Source: Blastococcus sp. CCUG 61487 (lineage in GTDB: Bacteria > Actinomycetota > Actinomycetes > Mycobacteriales > Geodermatophilaceae). Taken from it: a stretch of 40,315 nt of DNA. The stretch lies in NCBI RefSeq assembly GCF_005222955.1, contig NZ_LWUA01000027.1, forward strand, positions 1 to 40,315. Direction: 5' to 3'. Below are positions 1-7,634 of the stretch, piece by piece. The notes under the pieces are model-generated. The model ran no database searches. It was not told the origin of the DNA and worked only from the letters and a program-made list of their open reading frames with translations. A program made the translations under genes and the position numbers. Within the stretch, counting starts at the first letter, position 1, and the number at the start of each line of letters is the position of its first letter.

Positions 1-489
1 GACGGCGACCTGGCCGACGGCGCCCCCGGCCCCGAGGACCAGGACGTGCTCCCCGGACCGCAGCCCGGCGCGCCAGGTCAACGCCATCCACGCCGCCACC
101 GCGGACAGCCCCAGCGCCGCCAGCGTTGCGTCGGGCAGGGCGGCATCGGGCAGGGCGGCATCGACCGGGACCAGGTCGTCGGCGGCGACGGCGCAGCGCT
201 CGGCCAGGCTGCCGTCACCCGGTGCCATCCCGGCGCCCGTGGCGAACCAGACCCGGGTTCCGGCAGCGTGCTCCGGGGAGCTCTCGACCACCCCGACCCC
301 CTGCACCCCCGGCACGTACGGCACGGCGGGACGGCCGAAGTACGAGGTGCCCGAGGCGCAGAGCAGGTCCAGCGGCACCAGCGGGGCGGCGGTGACGCGG
401 ACGACGGCGCCACCGGGTGCCTGTACCGGCTCCGGGTGCTCGGCCAGCGCCGGGGCCTCCCCCGGCGTCGTCACCACGGCGGCGCGCAC
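1..489 (-). CDS. Medium-chain (quinone oxidoreductase-like) dehydrogenase, 3' end beyond window
   Basis: Only the N-terminal 163 residues are present; the gene runs off the left edge. A GroES-like N-terminal half is followed by the start of a Rossmann fold with the nucleotide-binding motif GAGGAVG at residues 153-159, typical of NADPH:quinone reductase and alcohol dehydrogenase members of the MDR superfamily. I chose the GTG at 487-489 because AGGAG lies 6 nt upstream and translation from it begins VRAAVVTTPG, as MDR proteins usually do. It starts 10 bp after the stop of the citryl-CoA lyase-like gene, so it is probably the third gene of that operon. I see no structural-zinc cysteine cluster in the visible part. 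The substrate cannot be told. Confidence 0.85.
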   Translation of the reverse strand, partial: MRAAVVTTPGEAPALAEHPEPVQAPGGAVVRVTAAPLVPLDLLCASGTSYFGRPAVPYVPGVQGVGVVESSPEHAAGTRVWFATGAGMAPGDGSLAERCAVAADDLVPVDAALPDAALPDATLAALGLSAVAAWMALTWRAGLRSGEHVLVLGAGGAVGQVAV

Positions 490-499
490 CGCGCGCTCC

Positions 500-1333
500 T
501 CAGGCGCCGTCCCCGGCCGCCGGCAGCGACGGGGGCACGTAGGGGTCGGGCGCGACGGGCCGGTTGTTGAGGTCCACCGACAGGAAGATGTCGTTGGCGA
601 CCGGCCGGCGCAGCTCCTCGGCCAGCTGCCCGATCAGGCCGGCGGTGCGGGCCAGGAGCGCGAAGCCGCGCAGCAGCTCCAGCGGCAGCCCGAGGTCGGC
701 CAGTGCCGCGCCGCACACACCCGCGCCGTTGAGCGGCAGCTTCTTCCCGAGCACCTCGTCGTGCACCCGCCCGATGGCGGAGAACAGCGCCAGGTGGGGG
801 CCGACCAGCCCCTCCTCGGTGGCGATCTCGATCAGCCGCGGGGTGCGCGGGTCGCCCTGCTTGTGCACGTGGTGCCCGAGCCCGGGGACGAAGCGGCCGG
901 CCGCGCGCTGGGCGGTGACCGTCTCCAGCGCGAGGGCGTCCCAGCCGGCGTCGTCGGTGGGCAGCGCGCCGTCCACCCCGACGAGGACGTCGTGCAGGAA
1001 CCTGCCGCAGTCCTCGGTGACCCCCAGGAACCGCGAGCCGCCGCCGAGCAGCCCGGCGGCGAGTGCCCCCTGGATGGAGTCCGGTGCGCCCAGGTAGGTG
1101 AGCCGGGTGACGATCGCCGTCGGGGTGTAGCCGTGGTCGGCCAGCGCGGCCAGGACCGCCTCGAACACGCGCGTCTCGCCCGGGGTGGGCCGGCGCTGGG
1201 TGGCCAGCCAGAAGGAGAGCTCGCCGAAGCCGACGGTGCCCATGACGTCGCGGGCCAGGTCGGTCCCGAGCAGGGTGATCTGCTCGAGGCTCGAGGCGCC
1301 CAGCGCCGTCGGGTAGTCCGGTCGCTCGGTCAC
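500..1333 (-). CDS. Citryl-CoA lyase-like protein (citrate synthase fold)
   Basis: A 277-residue protein resembling the C-terminal citrate-synthase-homology domain of ATP-citrate lyase and stand-alone citryl-CoA lyases, which cleave citryl-CoA to oxaloacetate and acetyl-CoA. Visible signatures are a LLGGGSRFLG segment near residue 95, GLGHHVHK at 151-158 (His154 fits the conserved active-site His), a following DPR, and RTAGLIGQ near 229. The family's LNVDG motif, which carries the catalytic Asp, reads LNGAG here (201-205; Ala204 at the Asp position), so ordinary lyase chemistry is uncertain. The GTG start overlaps the stop of the CoA-transferase as GTGA and has GGAGGGGAG upstream, indicating translational coupling. 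Inference: the pair handles a CoA thioester of a hydroxy-di- or tricarboxylic acid, but the substrate is unknown. Confidence 0.8.
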   Translation of the reverse strand: MTERPDYPTALGASSLEQITLLGTDLARDVMGTVGFGELSFWLATQRRPTPGETRVFEAVLAALADHGYTPTAIVTRLTYLGAPDSIQGALAAGLLGGGSRFLGVTEDCGRFLHDVLVGVDGALPTDDAGWDALALETVTAQRAAGRFVPGLGHHVHKQGDPRTPRLIEIATEEGLVGPHLALFSAIGRVHDEVLGKKLPLNGAGVCGAALADLGLPLELLRGFALLARTAGLIGQLAEELRRPVANDIFLSVDLNNRPVAPDPYVPPSLPAAGDGA

Positions 1334-2538
1334 GCGCTCCCCTCCGTCGTGCTCAGCCACTGCCTGATCTCCGCGCCGTGCTCGTCCAGGGCCGGCGGGG
1401 GCAGCCGGTAGGCGGCCGCGGTGGTCGAGAAGGTGATCGGGTTGCGGACCGAGGGGACGGCGGCGGCGCCGTCCCCCACGGTGACCACGGGGTCCAGGCC
1501 GATCTCCTCGGCGAACGCGACGCCCTGGTCGATGGTGTTGATCGGCCCGCAGGGCACGCCGGCGCCGATGATGTCGCGGAACCACTCCATCTTCGTGCGG
1601 GTGCGCAGCCGCTCCACCAGTAGCGGCCGCAGCTCGTCGCGGTTGGCCGTGCGGTCCTCGTTGCGGCCGAACCGCGGGTCGTCGGCGAGCTCGGGGACGC
1701 CCAGCACCTGGCACAGCTTGCGGAACTGGCCGTCGTTGCCGGCGGTGACGATCAGCTCGCCGTCGGCGCACGGCAGCGGCTCGTAGGGGAACAGGCTCGG
1801 GTGGCTGTTGCCCATGCGGAAGGGCACCACCCCGCCGGCCACGTAGGCGCTGGTCTGGTTGACCAGCCCCGACAGCGCCGAGGAGAGGAGGTTGACCTCG
1901 ACGTGCTGGCCGGCGCCGGTCTCGTGCCGGTGGTTGAGCGCGGACAGGATGCCGATCGTGGCGTGCAGGCCCGCCATGACGTCGAACAGCGCCACGCCGG
2001 CGCGGTACGGCTCGCCGTCCGGGTCGCCGGTGAGGCTCATGAAGCCCGAGATGGCCTGCACGATGAGGTCGTAGCCGGGCAGCGCCGCACCCCCAGGACC
2101 GCTGCCGAAGCCGCTGATCGAGGCGTAGACGATCCGCGGGTTCTCCGCCGCGACGGTGTCGTAGTCCAGGCCGAAGCGGGCCAGGCCGCCGGGCTTGAAG
2201 TTCTCGACGAGGACGTCCGCGCGCCGGGCCAGCTCGTGGGCCAGCGCGACGTCGTCCGGGTCCTTGAGGTCCAGGGCCACCGACCGCTTGTTGCGGTTCG
2301 CACCCAGGTAGTAGGTGGAGATCCCCTCGCGCACCGGCGGCTGCCAGGTCCGGGTGTCGTCACCCCCGGGCCCCTCGACCTTCACCACCTCCGCGCCGAG
2401 GTCGGCCAGCAGCATCGTGCTGTACGGGCCGGCCAGGATGCGGGAGAAGTCGGCCACCAGCAGGCCGGACAGCGGGCCGGACACCGGGCCATGACCCGGT
2501 GCCCCGGCTCCACCGGATGCTGTTCGATCGGCGCTCAT
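1330..2538 (-). CDS. Class III (CaiB/BaiF family) CoA-transferase
   Basis: A 402-residue family III CoA-transferase, a usual length. These enzymes move CoA between carboxylic acids through an enzyme-bound anhydride on a conserved Asp. The N-terminal segment around residues 25-55 (ADFSRILAGPYSTMLLADLG, then AEVVKVE) is the family hallmark, and Asp186 in ALFDVMAGLHA fits the catalytic Asp. NRNKRSVALDLK (81-92) and ENFKPG (112-117) are also typical. The ATG at 2536-2538 is the only good start; a GGGGAG stands about 11 nt upstream, rather far. It is the first gene of a three-gene operon with the lyase-like and oxidoreductase genes and diverges from the amidohydrolase. The substrate is not evident. 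Confidence 0.92.
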   Translation of the reverse strand: MSADRTASGGAGAPGHGPVSGPLSGLLVADFSRILAGPYSTMLLADLGAEVVKVEGPGGDDTRTWQPPVREGISTYYLGANRNKRSVALDLKDPDDVALAHELARRADVLVENFKPGGLARFGLDYDTVAAENPRIVYASISGFGSGPGGAALPGYDLIVQAISGFMSLTGDPDGEPYRAGVALFDVMAGLHATIGILSALNHRHETGAGQHVEVNLLSSALSGLVNQTSAYVAGGVVPFRMGNSHPSLFPYEPLPCADGELIVTAGNDGQFRKLCQVLGVPELADDPRFGRNEDRTANRDELRPLLVERLRTRTKMEWFRDIIGAGVPCGPINTIDQGVAFAEEIGLDPVVTVGDGAAAVPSVRNPITFSTTAAAYRLPPPALDEHGAEIRQWLSTTEGSA

Positions 2539-2571
2539 CAGCGGTCGGGCTCCCCTTCACGTGGACAGCAG

Positions 2572-2581
2572 CGGACGTCCG
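2572..2581. promoter_or_regulatory. CGGACGTCCG palindrome in divergent promoter region
   Basis: A perfect 10-bp palindrome (CGGAC/GTCCG) lies 34 bp upstream of the CoA-transferase start. The same half-site recurs in the inverted repeat at 2717-2733. It may be an operator for the IclR protein encoded at 4276; in such GC-rich DNA chance cannot be excluded. Confidence 0.3.
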
Positions 2582-2669
2582 TCCGGCTGCACGGGAGCGA
2601 GTCTCGACCGCTCGCTCGACGGCTGTCAACCGCACGGCCAGCAGCCGGGACAGCGGGCGCTCGGACCGC

Positions 2670-2698
2670 TTGACAGCGTCCGCGGGCGGGGCCAGGGT
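2670..2698 (+). promoter_or_regulatory. Promoter TTGACA-N17-CAGGGT for the amidohydrolase gene
   Basis: A consensus -35 TTGACA (2670-2675) and CAGGGT (2693-2698) are separated by 17 bp. Transcription would start near 2705, about 65 nt ahead of the amidohydrolase ATG. A mirrored TTGACA reads on the other strand at 2629-2624 with a weaker GAGACT 18 bp on, which could serve the CoA-transferase operon. The two -35 boxes sit inside an 8-bp inverted repeat (GCTGTCAA at 2622-2629, TTGACAGC at 2670-2677). Confidence 0.6.
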
Positions 2699-2716
2699 GA
2701 GCCACATCGCACCTGA

Positions 2717-2733
2717 TGTCCGGTGAGCGGACA
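2717..2733. promoter_or_regulatory. Inverted repeat TGTCCG-N5-CGGACA, candidate operator
   Basis: A 6-bp perfect inverted repeat with a 5-bp spacer lies just downstream of the predicted start site of the amidohydrolase promoter, where a repressor would block transcription. Further GTCCG copies follow before the ribosome binding site. IclR-family proteins bind short palindromes as dimers or tetramers, so the regulator encoded downstream is the natural candidate. Confidence 0.4.
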
Positions 2734-2769
2734 CACGTCCGGTGGTGCGTCCGACGTCAGGAGGAACCG

Positions 2770-4260
2770 ATGACCCACCCGGAGCCCACGCCGGAACCCG
2801 GCCGCCCGGTGGTCCTGCGCGGCGGCACCGTGCTGCCGATGGACGACGCCTGCAGCATCCTCGGGAACACCGACGTGCTCGTCGTCGACGACCGGATCGC
2901 CGCCGTCGGCCCGGCGCTGGAGGTCCCCGAGGGCACGCAGGAGATCGACGCCCGGGGCGGCATCGTCATGCCCGGCATGATCGACACCCACCGGCACATG
3001 TGGCAGACCGCGATGCGCGGCTACGGCGCGGACTGGACGCTCACCCAGTACTTCGTCTGGTACTACCTCGAGCACGGCCGGACCTTCCGCCCCGAGGACG
3101 TCGCCGCCGGCAACCGGCTCGCCGCGCTCGAGGCGCTGGAGGCCGGTGTCACCACCACCGTCGACTGGTCGCACGGCCTGCAGAGCGTCGACCACGCCGA
3201 GGCCGCGGTGCAGGCCCTGCGCTCGGTGCCGGGCCGCTTCGTGCTGGCCTACGGCAACATCCAGGCCGCGCCCTGGGAGTGGACCGCCGACCCCGCCGTC
3301 CGCGACTTCCTCACCCGTCACCGGGACGCCGCCGACGACATGCTCGGCCTGCAGCTGGCCTTCGACGTCACCGGTGACCCGGTCTTCCCGGAGAAGGCGG
3401 CGTTCGAGGCCGCCCGCGAGCTCGGCCTCCCGGTGACCACCCACGCCGGGGTCTGGGGCGCCACCAACGACGACGGCATCCGGCTCATGCACGAGCACGG
3501 CTTCATGACCCCCGAGACCGTCTACGTGCACGCCGCGACGCTCACGCCGGACTCCTACCACCGGATCGCGGCCACCGGCGGCTCGATCTCGGTCTCCACC
3601 GAGTCCGAGCAGAGCGCCGGCCAGGGGTACCCGCCCACCTGGCAGGTCCGCCGCCACGGCATCCCCGTCTCGCTGTCCATGGACACCAGCGTGTGGTGGA
3701 GCGGTGACCTGTTCTCGGCCATGCGCACCACGCTGGGCGCCGACAGGTCCCGCGAGCACTTCGAGGCGCACCTCAGCGGCGAGACCGTCACGCACGTGGC
3801 GCTGCGGGCCAAGGACGTCGTGCAGTGGGCCACCCGCGGCGGCGCGCTCGCACTGGGCCGCGACGACCTCGGCAGCCTCGAGCCGGGCAAGAAGGCCGAC
3901 GTCGTCCTGCTCCGCAACGACGACTCGCCCGTGTCGTTCCCCGTGCTCCACCCCTTCGGCCACGTGGCGTTCCAGGCCCAGCGCGGGGACGTGCACACGG
4001 TCCTGGTCGACGGCCGGGTGGTGAAGCACGCGCACAAGCTGGTCGGCGTCGACCTGGGGGCGGTGCGCCGGGAGATCGAGTCCTCGGTCGAGCACCTGCT
4101 CTCGACGCTGGGCGAGGAGGTCTGGGCCCAGGGCATGAACCCCGACCTGCCCGACGCGCAGCTGCTGGACAATCCGTACCAGTACACCGAGTACAAGTCC
4201 GACAGCACGCGGGCGGCCCGCGAGGAGGTCTTCGAGGAGCACCTCGCGACCGAACGCTGA
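2770..4260 (+). CDS. Amidohydrolase of the cytosine deaminase / ATZ-TRZ-like type
   Basis: A 496-residue metal-dependent amidohydrolase. An N-terminal strand domain is followed by the TIM-barrel metal motif HxH at His74/His76 (MIDTHRHMWQ), His225 (THAGVWG), His254 (YVHAATL) and Asp305 (SLSMDTSVW), the usual ligand set of deaminases and hydrolases acting on ring C-N bonds. The C-terminal part ends the composite beta-sandwich (LEPGKKADVVLL). The strand that usually reads PxSN in chlorohydrolase-like members here reads STESEQSAGQG, so this is a divergent subfamily and the substrate is unknown. The ATG has GAGGAA four bases upstream. The IclR gene follows after 15 bp, apparently in the same transcript. 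Confidence 0.9.
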   Translation: MTHPEPTPEPGRPVVLRGGTVLPMDDACSILGNTDVLVVDDRIAAVGPALEVPEGTQEIDARGGIVMPGMIDTHRHMWQTAMRGYGADWTLTQYFVWYYLEHGRTFRPEDVAAGNRLAALEALEAGVTTTVDWSHGLQSVDHAEAAVQALRSVPGRFVLAYGNIQAAPWEWTADPAVRDFLTRHRDAADDMLGLQLAFDVTGDPVFPEKAAFEAARELGLPVTTHAGVWGATNDDGIRLMHEHGFMTPETVYVHAATLTPDSYHRIAATGGSISVSTESEQSAGQGYPPTWQVRRHGIPVSLSMDTSVWWSGDLFSAMRTTLGADRSREHFEAHLSGETVTHVALRAKDVVQWATRGGALALGRDDLGSLEPGKKADVVLLRNDDSPVSFPVLHPFGHVAFQAQRGDVHTVLVDGRVVKHAHKLVGVDLGAVRREIESSVEHLLSTLGEEVWAQGMNPDLPDAQLLDNPYQYTEYKSDSTRAAREEVFEEHLATER

Positions 4261-4275
4261 CAGGAAGGAACCGAC

Positions 4276-5106
4276 ATGGCAGGGCGTGGCACCGGCCCCG
4301 ACTTCGTCGAGGCGCTCGCCCGGGGGCTCGACGTCCTCGCCTGCTTCGACCGCGACTCCCCCACGATGACCCTCTCCGAGGTGGCGGCAGCGGCCGGCCT
4401 GGCCCGCCCGACGGCGCGCCGGCTGCTGCTCACCCTCGAGGAGCTCGGGTACGTGCGGGCGACCGGTGGGGCGTTCGCCCTCACCCCGAAGGTGCTCGGG
4501 CTCGGCATGGCCTACGTGAGCGCCCTCGGCCTCTGGGACATCGCCCGCCCGCACCTGGAGGCGCTGGTCGCGCGCACCGGCGAGTCCTCGTCGATGGCGC
4601 AGCTGGACGGCTCGGACATCGTGTACGTGGCCCGGGTGTCGGTGCCGAAGATCATCGCGCTGCGGGTCGAGATCGGGACGCGCTTCCCCGCCGTCCAGAC
4701 CTCGCAGGGCAAGGTGCTGCTCGCCGCGCTCTCCCCCGACGAGCTCGCCGCGACGCTCGCCGAGACCAGCCGCGCCGGGCTGCCACCGTTCATCGGACGC
4801 GGTCCGGAGCAGCTGCACGAGGAGCTCACGGAGGTCCGGGCCCGCGGCTGGGCCCTCGCGGACGAGGAACTCGCCCCGGGCGTGCGCTCGGTCGCCGTCC
4901 CGGTGCGCGACGGCACCGGCGCGGTGCGCGCCGCCATGAACGTCACCGTCCACGCCGCCGAGACGAGCACCGAACGGCTGCTCCAGGACCACCTGCCGCT
5001 GCTGCTGCGCACCGCCGGCGAGGTGAGCGCCGAGTGGGCGCTATGGCAGTCGCGACCGCACGTGGAACTGCCCCGCGCCACCGCCCCCGGGGTGGCGACC
5101 GCCTGA
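4276..5106 (+). CDS. IclR-family transcriptional regulator (PcaR/PcaU-like)
   Basis: A 276-residue regulator. An N-terminal winged helix (about residues 15-75; LSEVAAAAGLARPTARR is the helix-turn-helix) precedes the IclR effector-binding domain (about 85-265), which includes TSQGKVLLAALSPDEL and the ADEELAPGVRSVAVPV segment typical of the PcaR/PcaU/PobR branch that senses aromatic or beta-ketoadipate-pathway compounds. AGGAAGGA precedes the ATG. It follows the amidohydrolase by 15 bp and so probably controls that gene and the divergent CoA-transferase operon. The ligand is not deducible. Confidence 0.93.
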   Translation: MAGRGTGPDFVEALARGLDVLACFDRDSPTMTLSEVAAAAGLARPTARRLLLTLEELGYVRATGGAFALTPKVLGLGMAYVSALGLWDIARPHLEALVARTGESSSMAQLDGSDIVYVARVSVPKIIALRVEIGTRFPAVQTSQGKVLLAALSPDELAATLAETSRAGLPPFIGRGPEQLHEELTEVRARGWALADEELAPGVRSVAVPVRDGTGAVRAAMNVTVHAAETSTERLLQDHLPLLLRTAGEVSAEWALWQSRPHVELPRATAPGVATA

Positions 5107-5136
5107 GACGAGCCGACCCGGCGGATCGGCGTGTGC

Positions 5137-5142
5137 CAGGGT
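5137..5142 (+). promoter_or_regulatory. -10-like box for leaderless pdxY transcript
   Basis: CAGGGT ends 6 nt before the GTG of pdxY and no Shine-Dalgarno lies in between. This is the spacing expected when transcription starts at the start codon itself, common in Actinobacteria. The first base departs from the TANNNT consensus. Confidence 0.4.
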
Positions 5143-5148
5143 CTCCCC

Positions 5149-6000
5149 GTGCGCAACGTGCTCTCGATCCAGTCCCACGTCGCCTACGGGCACGTCGGCA
5201 ACGCCGCCTCGGTCTTCCCCCTCCAGCGCCTCGGTGTGGAGGTCTGGCCGGTGCACACGGTCCAGTTCTCCAACCACACCGGCTACGGCCAGTGGACCGG
5301 CCGGGTCTTCGACGGGCCGTCGGTCGAGGAGATCGTCGACGGCATCGCCGACCGCGGCGTCCTCGGGCAGTGCGACGCGGTGCTCTCCGGCTACCTCGGC
5401 TCGGCCGACGTCGGGCACGCGGTCGTGCACTCGGTCGCCCGGGTGCGCGAGGCCAACCCCGATGCCGTGTACCTCTGCGACCCGGTGATCGGCGACGTGG
5501 GTCGAGGCGTGTTCGTCCGCCCCGGCATCGAGGAGCTGATGCGGGAGGTGGCGGTGCCGGCCGCCGACGTCGTCACGCCCAACCACTTCGAGCTCGACCT
5601 GCTCTCCGGCTCGACCACCCGATCGCTGGCGGAGGTGAAGGACGCCGTGGCCGCGGTGCAGGAGCTCGGCCCGAAGGTGGTGCTCACCACGTCGCTGGAC
5701 ACCGACGACACCCCCGCCGACTCGGTCGACCTGCTCGCCTCCGCGGACGGCCGGCACTTCCGGGTGCGCACGCCGAAGCTGGCCCTCACCCTCAACGGCG
5801 CCGGGGACGCGATCGCCGCGATCTTCCTCGCCCACCTGCTGGCCACCGGCTCCCCCGCCGAGGCGCTGGGCCCGGCCGCCGCCTCGGTCTTCGGCTTGCT
5901 CGAGCGCACCGCGGCAGCCGGGTCGCGCGAGATCGTGCTCGTGGCCGCCCAGGACGAGATCGTGGCGCCCACCCACGTGTTCGAGGTCACCGAGGTCTGA
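5149..6000 (+). CDS. pdxY: Pyridoxal kinase PdxY
   Basis: A 283-residue protein (E. coli PdxY has 287) that phosphorylates pyridoxal with ATP in the vitamin B6 salvage pathway. Collinear signatures from the N-terminus are NVLSIQSHVAYGHVGN, VQFSNHTGYGQWTG, CDAVLSGYLGSA, CDPVIGD, then TPNHFELDLL, and the ribokinase-fold anion hole NGAGD with its catalytic Asp near residue 220. The GTG at 5149 was preferred to the one at 5131 because translation then begins VRNVLSIQSHV, matching the family's N-terminus, and a -10-like box lies 6 nt ahead. It stands alone between the IclR gene and prfC. Confidence 0.95.
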   Translation: MRNVLSIQSHVAYGHVGNAASVFPLQRLGVEVWPVHTVQFSNHTGYGQWTGRVFDGPSVEEIVDGIADRGVLGQCDAVLSGYLGSADVGHAVVHSVARVREANPDAVYLCDPVIGDVGRGVFVRPGIEELMREVAVPAADVVTPNHFELDLLSGSTTRSLAEVKDAVAAVQELGPKVVLTTSLDTDDTPADSVDLLASADGRHFRVRTPKLALTLNGAGDAIAAIFLAHLLATGSPAEALGPAAASVFGLLERTAAAGSREIVLVAAQDEIVAPTHVFEVTEV

Positions 6001-6004
6001 TCGG

Positions 6005-6010
6005 TACCCT
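6005..6010 (+). promoter_or_regulatory. -10 box TACCCT for leaderless prfC transcript
   Basis: TACCCT (TANNNT) ends 7 nt before the GTG start of prfC, with no ribosome binding site between them. This fits a leaderless mRNA. The box lies immediately after the pdxY stop, so prfC may have its own promoter even though the genes are 17 bp apart. Confidence 0.5.
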
Positions 6011-6017
6011 CGACCCG

Positions 6018-7634
6018 GTGAGCGCAGCCCCCGTCGAGCGAGCCAGCGGCCACGCGGGGGACGCCGTCGCGCAGGCCGCCCGGCGGCGCACCTTCGCCGT
6101 CATCAGCCACCCCGACGCCGGCAAGTCCACGCTGACCGAGGCCCTCGCGCTGCACGCGCGGGTCATCGGGCAGGCCGGTGCGGTGCACGGCAAGGCGGGC
6201 CGGCGCGGCACGGTGTCGGACTGGATGGACCTCGAGAAGCAGCGCGGGATCTCCATCACCTCGGCCGCGCTGCAGTTCGAGTACCGCGACGCGGTGATCA
6301 ACCTGCTCGACACCCCCGGCCACTCCGACTTCTCCGAGGACACCTACCGCGTGCTGACCGCGGTCGACGCCGCGGTCATGCTGGTGGACGCCGCCAAGGG
6401 CCTCGAGGCGCAGACGATGAAGCTCTTCGCCGTCTGCCGGCACCGCGGCATCCCGGTGCTCACGGTGATCAACAAGTGGGACCGGCCGGGCCTGGACGCC
6501 CTGGAGCTCATGGACGAGATCAGCGAGCGCACCGGCCTGACGCCCACCCCGCTGACCTGGCCGGTGGGCATCGCCGGGGACTTCCGCGGGGTGCTGGACC
6601 GCTCCGACGGCTCCTATCGGCGGTTCACCCGCACCGCCGGCGGCGCCACGATCGCCCCGGAGGAGACCCTGCCCGCGGAGGCCGCGCAGGCCCGCGAGGG
6701 GGACGCCTGGGAGCAGGCCGTCGAGGAGGTCGAGCTCCTCGCCGCCAGCGGCCAGGACCACGAGCAGTCGCTGTTCCTCGCCGGTGTCACCACGCCGGTG
6801 CTCTTCGCCTCCGCGGTCTCGAACTTCGGCGTCGGCGCGCTGCTGGACACCCTCGTCGACCTCGCCCCGGCCCCGACCGGCATGCCCACCGCCGACGGCG
6901 GGGTCCGGGAGCTCGCCGAGCCGTTCAGCGCCTTCGTCTTCAAGGTGCAGGCCGGGATGGACACCGCGCACCGCGACCGGCTGGCCTACATCCGCATCTG
7001 CTCCGGCGTCTTCGAGCGCGGCATGGTGGTCACGCACGGCCGCACCGGCCGCCCGTTCGCCACCAAGTACGCCCAGCACGTGTTCGGCCGCGACCGGGAG
7101 AGCCTCGACCTCGCCTACCCCGGTGACGTCGTCGGGCTGGTGAACGCCAACGCCCTGGCCGTGGGCGACACCCTCTACGTCGAGCCCCCGGTGGAGTTCC
7201 CGCCGCTGACGACGTTCGCCCCCGAGCACTTCGCCGTGTGCCGTGGCCGCGACACCGCCAAGCACAAGCAGTTCCGCCGCGGCATCGAGCAGCTCGGCAG
7301 CGAGGGGGTCGTGCAGGTGCTGAAGTCCGACCGTCGCGGCGACGGGGCGCCGGTGCTCGCCGTCGTCGGGCCGATGCAGTTCGAGGTGGCCACGCACCGG
7401 ATGGAGCACGAGTTCGGCGCCCCGGTCGAGCTGGACCGGCTGCCCTACAGCATCGCGATGCGCACCGACGAGGAGTCCGCGCCCGGCGTGCTCGCCGCCG
7501 CGCGCAACGCCGAGATCCTGCGTCGCGCCGACGGCGAGCTGCTGGCGGTCTTCCCCGACAAGTGGGGCCTGCGGGTGCTGCAGCAGAACAAGCCCGAACT
7601 CACCCTCGAGCCGCTGGTGGCCGCCCAGCTCTGA
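6018..7634 (+). CDS. prfC: Peptide chain release factor 3 (RF3 GTPase)
   Basis: A 538-residue translational GTPase (E. coli RF3 has 529) that removes RF1/RF2 from the ribosome after peptide release. GTPase motifs: G1 SHPDAGKST (30-38), G2 region RGISITSAA, G3 DTPGHSDF and G4 NKWD. The RF3-specific domain follows (HVFGRDRESLDLAYPGD, then FRRGIEQLGSEGVVQVL), and the C-terminus has the typical FPDKWGLRVLQQNKPELTL. The GTG at 6018 gives the family N-terminus; the frame stays open far upstream, but that part is read through other genes. The stop abuts the stop of the convergent methyltransferase with no spacer. Confidence 0.97.
   Translation: MSAAPVERASGHAGDAVAQAARRRTFAVISHPDAGKSTLTEALALHARVIGQAGAVHGKAGRRGTVSDWMDLEKQRGISITSAALQFEYRDAVINLLDTPGHSDFSEDTYRVLTAVDAAVMLVDAAKGLEAQTMKLFAVCRHRGIPVLTVINKWDRPGLDALELMDEISERTGLTPTPLTWPVGIAGDFRGVLDRSDGSYRRFTRTAGGATIAPEETLPAEAAQAREGDAWEQAVEEVELLAASGQDHEQSLFLAGVTTPVLFASAVSNFGVGALLDTLVDLAPAPTGMPTADGGVRELAEPFSAFVFKVQAGMDTAHRDRLAYIRICSGVFERGMVVTHGRTGRPFATKYAQHVFGRDRESLDLAYPGDVVGLVNANALAVGDTLYVEPPVEFPPLTTFAPEHFAVCRGRDTAKHKQFRRGIEQLGSEGVVQVLKSDRRGDGAPVLAVVGPMQFEVATHRMEHEFGAPVELDRLPYSIAMRTDEESAPGVLAAARNAEILRRADGELLAVFPDKWGLRVLQQNKPELTLEPLVAAQL

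Noticed and set aside
239-1411. Long open frame on the plus strand
   Set aside because: It lies opposite the citryl-CoA lyase-like gene, which has family motifs, a ribosome binding site and coupling to its neighbour. The plus-strand translation is low-complexity and matches nothing.
2626-4992. 788-codon open frame opposite the amidohydrolase and IclR genes
   Set aside because: The sense-strand genes have complete domain signatures; the antisense translation is Gly/Val/His-rich as expected from GC-rich codon mirrors.
3825-6017. Apparent N-terminal extension of RF3 by over 700 codons
   Set aside because: The frame merely stays open through the amidohydrolase, IclR and pdxY genes. RF3 is complete from the GTG at 6018, so there is no fusion.
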